A stretch of 23,283 nt of DNA. It comes from Bacteroidales bacterium UBA5342 (GTDB lineage Bacteria > Bacteroidota > Bacteroidia > Bacteroidales > UBA5342). Shown here piece after piece: positions 16,670-23,238 of the stretch (its first letter is position 1; every line of letters begins with the position of its first letter). The position numbers and the translations under genes are program-made. A model generated the notes under the pieces. It searched no databases and was not told where the DNA came from. It was given only the letters and a program-made list of their open reading frames with translations. Location of the stretch: positions 24,860 through 48,142 of the forward strand of contig DHQI01000122.1 of assembly GCA_002408065.1 (NCBI GenBank), given 5' to 3'.

Positions 16670-16689
16670 TGAGACTATTCTTACAAACC
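16664..16689. promoter_or_regulatory. Inverted repeat over the cas9 -7 element and start site
   Basis: GGTTTGTGAGA (16664-16674) pairs with TCTTACAAACC (16679-16689) over 11 bp with one G-T, around a four-base loop. It overlaps the TAGGTTTG element and the expected start site. This could be an operator for a dimeric regulator or a hairpin at the mRNA 5' end. Confidence 0.55.
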
Positions 16690-16714
16690 AACTAACGGGA
16701 AGAAAATTTCGGAC

Positions 16715-16788
16715 AAAAAAAGCCTCACAGAGTATGCGAGGCGTAGAATTTCTTCGGCTTATAGCCTTGTTGTGAATTGTCTTTCGAA
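16715..16788 (-). ncRNA. tracrRNA of the type II-C CRISPR system
   Basis: Read on the minus strand, the order is as follows. The anti-repeat CGAAAGACAATTCACAAC pairs with the CRISPR repeat start GTTGTGAATTGCTTTC, every base matched except one bulged A. A nexus-like hairpin GGCT-ATA-AGCC comes next, then a linker, then the terminator stem GCCTC/GAGGC followed by seven T. This is the standard tracrRNA layout of about 74 nt. The RNA would guide RNase III processing and bind Cas9 with crRNA. It lies just upstream of cas9, divergent from it at the 5' end and wholly inside the predicted cas9 leader. Confidence 0.92.
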
Positions 16789-16790
16789 TG

Positions 16791-16798
16791 CAAATATA
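16791..16798 (-). promoter_or_regulatory. tracrRNA promoter, -7 element
   Basis: On the minus strand this is TATATTTG, a TAnnTTTG match, placed so that transcription would start at 16785-16788, the edge of the anti-repeat. TTTT lies at the -33 distance. Sequence upstream (TTTTTTCTTTATATATTTG) closely resembles the distal half of the CRISPR repeat. It overlaps the cas9 translation start region. Confidence 0.65.
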
Positions 16799-16812
16799 TA
16801 AAGAAAAAAGAT

Positions 16813-19800
16813 ATGAAAAAAACATTAGGAATAGATTTAGGTACAAATTCAATAGGATTAGCAATCAGAAATGAAAACGAATTTGATTGGTTTGGAGTAT
16901 ATACTTTCAAGAAAGGTGTAGGATTTGGAAAAACTGGAGAGTTTTCCTTTGCTGCTGAACGAACAAAGCATCGATTATCCAGAAGACTATATAATGCAAG
17001 AAGGTATAGAAAATGGGAAACACTAAAGGTGTTAATTGAAAATGATTATTGCCCTTTAACGATCGACGAACTAAACAACTGGAAACACTATAAAAAAGGC
17101 AGCGGACGTACATTTCCGATGAATAACAATCTGTTTAATAACTGGATTAAATTGGATTTTAACAACGATGGACTTGTTGATTACTCTTCTCCATATCAAT
17201 TAAGGAGAGAACTTATCGAATACACTTTGGACACAAGTTTGGAAACCAATCGTCACAAAATTGGTCGAGCTCTTTATCATATTGCTCAGAGACGTGGTTT
17301 TAAAAGCAGCCGTAAAAGTGGTGATAATGAGAAAACATCCGTCTATAAAGGTAGCTCTGAAACAAAAACCATAGGCAGAAACGAATATGAGGAACTAATT
17401 ATTGAACACGGAAGCTTAGGTGCAGCATTTGCAGAACTGGAAGATAAAGGAATAAGAGTGAGAAATCGCTACACTTTAAGAAGTGACTACCAACTTGAAG
17501 TAGAAACAATTTGTAAAAAACAAAAGCTTAAGGAAAGTTTGATTGATTCTGTCACAAAAGCTATATTTTTTCAACGTCCATTAAGATCACAAAAAGGCTT
17601 AGTTGGGAAATGCACACTCGAAAAAAACAAATACAGATGCCCTATTAGCCACCCAAGGTTTGAAGCTTTCCGTGCGTGGTCATTTATTAACACAATTAAG
17701 TATAAAACTGAGGATGCTGAAGATTTTATTCCGATACCAATAGAGATAAAACAAAAACTCTATAATGAAGTATTTTTTAGAAAAAGCAAAACAAATTTTC
17801 ACTTCTCAGATATTAGAAAATTTCTAGAGACTAATGGAGGTAGAAACTGGCACCTTAATTATAAAAAGAAACTTGACAAAACAAATGTAGCGGGATGTCC
17901 TGTTTCTGCGAGATTTAAATCAGTATTTGGTGAAAATTGGGAAGCTAAAAAGATAAAGACTGAACGTACAAACAAAAAAGGGGAGATTAAACAAGTTGAA
18001 TACAGCATTGATGACATTTGGCATATCTTATTCTCATTTGAAGATGAAGAAGTATTTCAAGAGTTCATACTAAATACTTTAAAATTAGATGAGGATCAAT
18101 TTAAGGAACTCACAACACTTTGGAACTCGTTTCCTATTGGATATGCAAATCTGAGCCTAAATGCCATAAACAACATTTTACCATTCTTAAAAGAAGGTTT
18201 AATTTATACAGAGTCTGTTTTATTAGCAAAAATACCGCAACTAATAGGAAAAGAGCGATTTCTAGAGAATAAAGAGTTTTTGCTAAATGCAATCAAATCA
18301 GAAATTGAAACAAACAGAAACATCAAATTTAAATTAAACATTGTCAATATTTTAATAAGCAAGTATTTCTCTGAATTTATTGGTCGCAGAGCCAAAGGAG
18401 TTGATTCGCAAATAGAAGAAATTGCAAACAAAGAGGTTCAAGCAGCACTAAAATCGTCAATTGGAAACAAAACCTGGAGTAATTATTCGGAAGAAACTAA
18501 AAAAGAATATTTTGATTTTGTTTACTCGAAATACATCAAGTTTCTTGACGGAAAGCAATCCAAGAAGGAAAAAGCGTCCTATTCAAGCAATAAAAACCCA
18601 GAAATCGATTACTATCGAATGCCTCACCTACTAGATCAAATTAAAGATTTTCTTATAGGAAATTTCAACTTGACTGATCAAGCAGTTTCAAAGATGTATC
18701 ATCCTTCACAGATTGATATTTATAAAAAAGAAGATGGACAGACTTATTTAAAAAGCCCTAGAACTGTTGCATTTAAAAACCCGATGGCATATAAAACCCT
18801 TTATAGATTAAAAGACGTAATCAACCATCTAATTGAAATAGGGAAAATAGATAACGAAACCAGAATAGTTGTTGAAATTGCAAGAGAATTAAATGATGCT
18901 AACAAGAGAAATGCATTAGAAACCTATCAACGCCGCAGAGAAAATGAAAACAAAGAGTTTGCTATTGCCATTACTGAATTATTAAAAGACCCTGATTTTT
19001 CTGGGACAGCTGATCCCAATAGTAAATCGGACAAAGACAAATTTAGACTTTGGACTGAACAAATCAATAACAAAGATGAAGTATTTAGAGACATAGTAGC
19101 GACCAAAGAAGACATAAAAAAATACAGATTGTGGAAAGAGCAAGACTGTCAATGTATTTATACCGGTAAAACAATAAACCTCACAGATCTATTTAACCCG
19201 AACACTATAGATTTTGAACACACAATTCCACGAAGTTTGTCCTTCGACAATTCCCTTGCGAATCTTACTGTTTGCTATGCAGATTACAACAGAAATGTAA
19301 AAAACAATGGCATTCCAACAGAAATGCCAAACTATAGTGCAAGCACACAAGACTATTCGGCAATAGAGCCTAGGCTAGAAAAGTGGAAAGAACGTATTGA
19401 TGAGCTTGAAAAGCAAATTGATTTTTGGAAGTTTAAGTCAAAGACAGCAATGGATAAGGAGGGAAAAGACAAAGCCATAAGAGAAAGACATTTGCGCTAT
19501 TTTGAATATGACTATTGGAGAAACAAAGTAGATAGATTTACACGAGAGGATGTGCCTCAAGGATTTGTTAACAGTCAATTAAGAGACACTCAAATCATTA
19601 CTAAGTATGCTTTTCATTATTTAAAAACTATTTTTAACAAAGTAGATGTACAAAAAGGCTCAGTCACTTCTGAATTCAGAAAAATATATGAGATACAAAA
19701 TAAGGATGAAGTAAAAAGCAGGAGTAAGCACCACCATCACGCTATAGATGCCGCAGTTCTAACTCTTATTCCTGACTCAGCTAAAAGAGAAGAGATTCTA

Positions 19801-20961
19801 AAAAAATCCTATGAGTATGAAGAATATAGACGTAAGCAATATCATGATAAACCATTTGTTGGATTTCATCAAAGCCAAATTACTAGTATTGAAGAAACAC
19901 TACTAATCAACAACATACCCAACAAGGATCAAGCACTATCCAAGTCAAAACGAATTGTTCGTCACCGAGGCAAAGTAGTATGGCTTAGAGATAAGAATGG
20001 AAAACTTCTTAAAGATGTAGATGGGAACAAAATCCCAAAAATTGCACAAGGAGATAGTGTCAGAGGACAGTTGCACGAAGACTCATATTATGGTAAGATT
20101 AGGATACCAGAATATGGCGATGATAGCAAAATAAAACGTGATAAGAACGGTAAAATTTTAATGTCAGACGAATATTGGGTTGTCAAACGAGAATTAATCA
20201 CAGATCTAAAAATTGACAAGGGAATTATAAAAGATGAAATAATTGACAAACCGCTTAAAAAACACATCGAAGAACAATTAAAACAAGGTATAGCAATTAA
20301 TAAGGTGCTTGATTTCAATGGAAAAGTAATTAGGCATATCAGAGTACGCCCAAAAGCGGCAAGAGGGTTTGTTTCTCCTGATAATTTGAAAACATTAAAG
20401 AAACATACATACGAATCGTCCTATAAACATAAAAAAGACATATTTGTCAAAACTGGCGATAATTATGCCTTTGCTCTTTATGTATCAGAAGATGGGAGAA
20501 AAAAAATTATTTCACGAAATCTTTTCGAGATAGCAGGATTTGAATCAGGTACACCTTTGAAATTTTTATTTGAACCCTATATTAATCTTACAAAGACTAA
20601 ACAAGCTAAACTACATCACATTTTCCAAGTTGGTCAAAAAGTCATCTTTTATGAGAATAATAAAAATGAACTTAAAGAATTAGATAACTTATCCAGTCGG
20701 CTTTATCGTGTGCACACTTTGGCAGATGCAAAACAAAGCTTGATTAGGTTTCAACATCATTTAGAGGCTAGAAGCGATCAACAGTTGAGTTTAGATTTCC
20801 CTAAAAGTACTTTCGGAGTTAGAGGTAAAAATGGCTTCTCAAAGTTTTCAACAGATTTCATTCAACCAAGGTTGCTACTTAGTCCCGGAAACCTTAATTG
20901 CATTATTGAGGATGTCGATTTCGTAATGTCCTTGCATGGGGAAATTGAGTTGTTATTCTGA
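16813..20961 (+). CDS. cas9: CRISPR-associated endonuclease Cas9 (type II-C)
   Basis: The RNA-guided DNA endonuclease of 1382 residues. RuvC-I is MKKTLGIDLGTNSIG with Asp8. The Arg-rich bridge helix lies at about 47-70. RuvC-II is VVEIARE with Glu688, the HNH motif is DFEHTIPRS with His803 plus NRNVKNN, and RuvC-III is HHHHAIDAA with His976 and Asp979. All catalytic residues are present, so the enzyme looks active. At 1382 residues it is long for II-C, though large forms are known in Bacteroidota. I chose the ATG at 16813, which gives the normal Cas9 N-terminus. An in-frame ATG at 16777 would lie in the tracrRNA anti-repeat. No csn2 or cas4 is present, hence II-C. It uses more AGA/AGG Arg codons than its neighbours. 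Confidence 0.97.
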   Translation: MKKTLGIDLGTNSIGLAIRNENEFDWFGVYTFKKGVGFGKTGEFSFAAERTKHRLSRRLYNARRYRKWETLKVLIENDYCPLTIDELNNWKHYKKGSGRTFPMNNNLFNNWIKLDFNNDGLVDYSSPYQLRRELIEYTLDTSLETNRHKIGRALYHIAQRRGFKSSRKSGDNEKTSVYKGSSETKTIGRNEYEELIIEHGSLGAAFAELEDKGIRVRNRYTLRSDYQLEVETICKKQKLKESLIDSVTKAIFFQRPLRSQKGLVGKCTLEKNKYRCPISHPRFEAFRAWSFINTIKYKTEDAEDFIPIPIEIKQKLYNEVFFRKSKTNFHFSDIRKFLETNGGRNWHLNYKKKLDKTNVAGCPVSARFKSVFGENWEAKKIKTERTNKKGEIKQVEYSIDDIWHILFSFEDEEVFQEFILNTLKLDEDQFKELTTLWNSFPIGYANLSLNAINNILPFLKEGLIYTESVLLAKIPQLIGKERFLENKEFLLNAIKSEIETNRNIKFKLNIVNILISKYFSEFIGRRAKGVDSQIEEIANKEVQAALKSSIGNKTWSNYSEETKKEYFDFVYSKYIKFLDGKQSKKEKASYSSNKNPEIDYYRMPHLLDQIKDFLIGNFNLTDQAVSKMYHPSQIDIYKKEDGQTYLKSPRTVAFKNPMAYKTLYRLKDVINHLIEIGKIDNETRIVVEIARELNDANKRNALETYQRRRENENKEFAIAITELLKDPDFSGTADPNSKSDKDKFRLWTEQINNKDEVFRDIVATKEDIKKYRLWKEQDCQCIYTGKTINLTDLFNPNTIDFEHTIPRSLSFDNSLANLTVCYADYNRNVKNNGIPTEMPNYSASTQDYSAIEPRLEKWKERIDELEKQIDFWKFKSKTAMDKEGKDKAIRERHLRYFEYDYWRNKVDRFTREDVPQGFVNSQLRDTQIITKYAFHYLKTIFNKVDVQKGSVTSEFRKIYEIQNKDEVKSRSKHHHHAIDAAVLTLIPDSAKREEILKKSYEYEEYRRKQYHDKPFVGFHQSQITSIEETLLINNIPNKDQALSKSKRIVRHRGKVVWLRDKNGKLLKDVDGNKIPKIAQGDSVRGQLHEDSYYGKIRIPEYGDDSKIKRDKNGKILMSDEYWVVKRELITDLKIDKGIIKDEIIDKPLKKHIEEQLKQGIAINKVLDFNGKVIRHIRVRPKAARGFVSPDNLKTLKKHTYESSYKHKKDIFVKTGDNYAFALYVSEDGRKKIISRNLFEIAGFESGTPLKFLFEPYINLTKTKQAKLHHIFQVGQKVIFYENNKNELKELDNLSSRLYRVHTLADAKQSLIRFQHHLEARSDQQLSLDFPKSTFGVRGKNGFSKFSTDFIQPRLLLSPGNLNCIIEDVDFVMSLHGEIELLF

Positions 20962-21098
20962 TTTCACAGCTATTCACGAGGTAACTCAAAGACATCCCGT
21001 GACCAATAATAAAACACAAATAAAAGCCGTATGCTGGAAACTAAAAGTTGACCGTTTAGGGAATATCACCCAATTCATAAGGTAATGAACACCTTTTC

Positions 21099-21131
21099 AC
21101 TCGGGGCGCGACTCTAAGTCGCACTCCGAGT
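21099..21131 (+). repeat. REP hairpin copy 1
   Basis: A 33-nt imperfect palindrome: 15-base arms from ACTCGGGG to CTCCGAGT around CTA. Thirteen pairs are Watson-Crick. A G-T and a C-A mismatch at stem positions 7 and 9 give it polarity. It lies 24 bp before the RAYT start codon. Confidence 0.9.
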
Positions 21132-21155
21132 AGAAGGTCAACATCAACAAACACT

Positions 21156-21776
21156 ATGGAATTCGAAGCAGGGCACATATACCACATCTATAATCAAGGC
21201 AATAACCGACAAAAGGTGTTCTTTAAACAGGAGAACTATTTATTCTTTCTAAGGAAGTTAAGAAAACATCTACTTCCTTTTGGCGACCTGCTCGCTTACT
21301 GCTTAATGCCAAATCATTTTCACTTGATGATGCAGGTAAACGCTGTGGAGCGTGTTTTTACTCGGAGTGCGACTCCAAGTCGCGCCCCGAGTAAAAACAC
21401 ACCACCCAAAAAATACACCACCAACCTAAACAAAGAAATTGGCATACTATTAGCCTCTTACACCCGGGCCATCAACAAACAGCAAGAAAGCAGCGGTTCT
21501 CTATTCCGGCAAAAAACCAAAGCCGAGTGTCTAACTCTTTCTGAAGGCATTACGCCCTCATTTTACAATACTGAATTTGGCACTCAAGGGCATAATGCAT
21601 TTCCTGAAGAAGAATACCTTCAAACTTGTTTCGATTACATACACCAAAACCCGGTAAAAGCAAAGCTTGTAACACTAGCTTCCGATTGGGAATACTCTTC
21701 AGCTAAGGAATACGAAGGCTTAAGAAACGGAACTTTGGTAAATGTTGAATTAGCAAAACAATTGTTAGCTATTTAG
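21156..21776 (+). CDS. REP-associated tyrosine transposase (RAYT, Y1/HUH)
   Basis: A single-strand DNA endonuclease/transposase of the TnpA_REP family, 206 residues. It shows the N-terminal GHIYHIYNQGNN, the HUH motif MPNHFHLM with His54 and His56, the likely nucleophile Tyr102 in SYTRAIN, and the C-terminal YIHQNPVKAKLV. RAYTs cut and join REP hairpins, and matching REPs flank the gene here. Residues 66-82 are encoded by an inverted REP placed between the HUH motif and the Tyr helix, where family members vary, and the frame stays open. The stop codon abuts the next REP. The catalytic residues are intact. It may be co-transcribed with cas9 and cas1. Confidence 0.9.
   Translation: MEFEAGHIYHIYNQGNNRQKVFFKQENYLFFLRKLRKHLLPFGDLLAYCLMPNHFHLMMQVNAVERVFTRSATPSRAPSKNTPPKKYTTNLNKEIGILLASYTRAINKQQESSGSLFRQKTKAECLTLSEGITPSFYNTEFGTQGHNAFPEEEYLQTCFDYIHQNPVKAKLVTLASDWEYSSAKEYEGLRNGTLVNVELAKQLLAI
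21352..21400 (-). repeat. REP hairpin copy 2, inverted, inside the RAYT gene
   Basis: The same 33-nt core as copies 1 and 4, in reverse orientation, extended by complementary GTGTTTTT and AAAAACAC to 49 nt. It is read through in frame as part of the RAYT protein. Confidence 0.9.
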
Positions 21777-21816
21777 TTTAGTCGGGGCGCGACATGGAGT
21801 CGCACTCCGACTAAAC
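21776..21816 (+). repeat. REP hairpin copy 3
   Basis: The same core as copy 1 but with AGTCGG/CCGACT arms in place of ACTCGG/CCGAGT: both partners of one pair have changed, so pairing is kept. It is extended by GTTT/AAAC to 41 nt and begins at the last base of the RAYT stop codon. Confidence 0.9.
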
Positions 21817-21842
21817 GAAGTAGACCATAAAAAACTACAAGA

Positions 21843-22763
21843 ATGATTAAACGCACTCTCTATTTCGAAAATCCGTACTACCTGCATAGCGGACACAAAC
21901 AATTAGTCATCGAAGTCCCTAAAGTAAAAGGTGTAAAAAAGACCATCCCAATTGAGGATATCGGTATCATTGTCCTCGATCATCCGCAAATCACATTAAG
22001 CAATGCCTTAATAATGCAATTAATGGATAATAATGTGGCCGTATTTTCCTGCAACGAACAGCACCTGCCACTCGGCCTTATGTTGCCAATGTATGCCCAC
22101 CATGCCTCTACCGAAAAAATGTATGCCCAACTAAACTCTTCGCTTCCATTGCGCAAAAATCTATGGCAACAAACCATCACTGCAAAAATCAATAATCAGG
22201 CAGCTCTGCTAGAAACAAAAGGGATTAAAAGCGAAAATATGCGCTATTGGGCCAAATCAGTTAAAAGCGGAGATCCTGATAATTATGAAGCCCGTGCAGC
22301 AGCCTATTACTGGAGCAATATTTTTCCTAACATCAAAGACTTTAAACGTCACCGCTATGGAGATGCCCCCAACCCCTTGCTTAATTATGGCTATTCACTC
22401 CTCCGTGGTATTGTAGCCCGTTCACTAGTTGGCAGCGGCTTACTTACAGCTTTAGGCATTCATCATCGCAATAAATACAATCCTTACTGCCTGGCAGATG
22501 ATATTATGGAACCGTATCGTCCTTATATCGACAAGTTAGTCTGTAATATAATGGATAGCGGAACACCGTATCAGGAATTAAATAAAGACATCAAACTTCA
22601 ATTGTTTTCAATAGCAACAATGGACATACAAATAGATGGACAAAAAAGTCCTTTGATGGTAGGCGTGCAAAGAACAACGGCATCGCTTCGGAAATGTTTC
22701 GAAGGCACAGTGAGAAAAATAGTTTATCCCGAACTAATGTTTAATGATGAGCACCCTTTCTAA
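21843..22763 (+). CDS. cas1: CRISPR integrase Cas1 (type II)
   Basis: Cas1 with Cas2 inserts new spacers at the array. The 306-residue product has the type II Cas1 layout: an N-terminal beta domain with LDHPQITLSN, then the helical catalytic domain. The metal ligands are visible as Glu149 in NYEARAAAYYW, His207 or His208 in LGIHHRNKYNPYCLADD, and Glu223 in IMEPYRP. Length is normal. The start follows REP copy 3 by 26 bp. The 3' end overlaps cas2 by 20 bp. Arginine codons are mostly CGN (11 of 13), like the chromosomal genes and unlike cas9. Confidence 0.96.
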   Translation: MIKRTLYFENPYYLHSGHKQLVIEVPKVKGVKKTIPIEDIGIIVLDHPQITLSNALIMQLMDNNVAVFSCNEQHLPLGLMLPMYAHHASTEKMYAQLNSSLPLRKNLWQQTITAKINNQAALLETKGIKSENMRYWAKSVKSGDPDNYEARAAAYYWSNIFPNIKDFKRHRYGDAPNPLLNYGYSLLRGIVARSLVGSGLLTALGIHHRNKYNPYCLADDIMEPYRPYIDKLVCNIMDSGTPYQELNKDIKLQLFSIATMDIQIDGQKSPLMVGVQRTTASLRKCFEGTVRKIVYPELMFNDEHPF

Positions 22764-23091
22764 TCGTTTAAATCAATACCGTATAATGTGGGTTTTCGTA
22801 TTTTTCGACTTACCAACCGAGACAAAAAAGAATCGGAGAGATGCCACCAGGTTCAGAAAAAATCTGATCGAAGATGGCTTTGCTATGATGCAGTTTTCCA
22901 TCTATGTGCGACACTGCAATAGTAGAGAAAATGCCGACGTCCATCAGCGACGTGTAAAAGCAGTTCTTCCCCCCAAAGGACAAGTAATTATGTTTTGCCT
23001 GACCGATAAGCAATTCGGAATGATGGAATTTTACAAAGGAGAGGTTGAAAGCAAAAGACCTGATGTCCCGCAGCAATTGGAGTTGTTTTAG
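22744..23091 (+). CDS. cas2: CRISPR-associated protein Cas2
   Basis: Cas2 is the dimeric ferredoxin-fold partner that bridges two Cas1 dimers during spacer integration. The 115-residue product contains the beta-1 motif MWVFVFFDLPTETKKNRR with the conserved Asp, then MQFSIYVRHC and VIMFCLTDKQFG, typical of type II Cas2. The ATG at 22744 overlaps the cas1 end, which is usual, and keeps the NRLNQYRIMWV lead-in found in many Bacteroidota Cas2. A later ATG at 22786 is possible. REP copy 4 starts at the next base after the stop codon. Confidence 0.94.
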   Translation: MMSTLSNRLNQYRIMWVFVFFDLPTETKKNRRDATRFRKNLIEDGFAMMQFSIYVRHCNSRENADVHQRRVKAVLPPKGQVIMFCLTDKQFGMMEFYKGEVESKRPDVPQQLELF

Positions 23092-23140
23092 TTTTTTTTA
23101 CTCGGGGCGCGACTTAAAGTCGCACTCCGAGTAAAAAAAA
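23092..23140 (+). repeat. REP hairpin copy 4 after cas2
   Basis: The 33-nt core (ACTCGGGG to CTCCGAGT, loop TTA) is extended by eight T on the left and eight A on the right, making a 49-nt hairpin that abuts the cas2 stop codon. It has the same orientation as copies 1 and 3. Confidence 0.92.
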
Positions 23141-23171
23141 GCCACCATCCATAAACTGAACAGTAGCTTTT
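23133..23171 (-). terminator. Candidate terminator for leftward CRISPR transcript
   Basis: On the minus strand AAAAGCTAC pairs with GTGGCTTTT (9 bp, one G-T) around a 17-base loop and is followed by four more T from the REP flank. It could end array transcripts before they run antisense into cas2. On the plus strand the same stem is followed only by a short T-run. The large loop makes this tentative. Confidence 0.4.
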
Positions 23172-23238
23172 CCCTCTATTTTTCTTTTTCTATATTTGGC
23201 GATATAATTTTGATATAAAACACAATAACCTTAGGTCT

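Larger units (their letters stand above)
21099..21816 (+). mobile_element. REP-RAYT-REP unit between cas9 and cas1
   Basis: A Y1 transposase-like gene bracketed by two REP hairpins in the same orientation and holding a third, inverted, inside the gene. This is the arrangement of a REPtron. It starts 137 bp after cas9 and ends 26 bp before cas1, which are normally adjacent in II-C loci, so it has probably been inserted. No target duplication is obvious; HUH enzymes do not make one. Confidence 0.8.

Noticed and set aside
16777..16812. Upstream ATG that would extend Cas9 by 12 residues
   Set aside because: The extension lies in the tracrRNA anti-repeat and promoter, and Cas9 proteins normally begin right at the RuvC-I strand, as with the ATG at 16813.
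16574..16910. Leftward open frames over the start of cas9
   Set aside because: They cover the tracrRNA gene and the cas9 5' end in the antisense direction and have no family resemblance. The RNA structure explains the region better.
20962..21098. csn2 or cas4 gene that would change the subtype
   Set aside because: No such frame exists between cas9 and the RAYT or after cas2; only cas9, cas1 and cas2 are present, so II-C stands.
23092..23140. REP copy 4 as an ordinary rho-independent terminator
   Set aside because: On either strand the GC stem is followed by A, not T. The T and A runs pair with each other, so it is a longer REP hairpin. Some termination effect is still possible.
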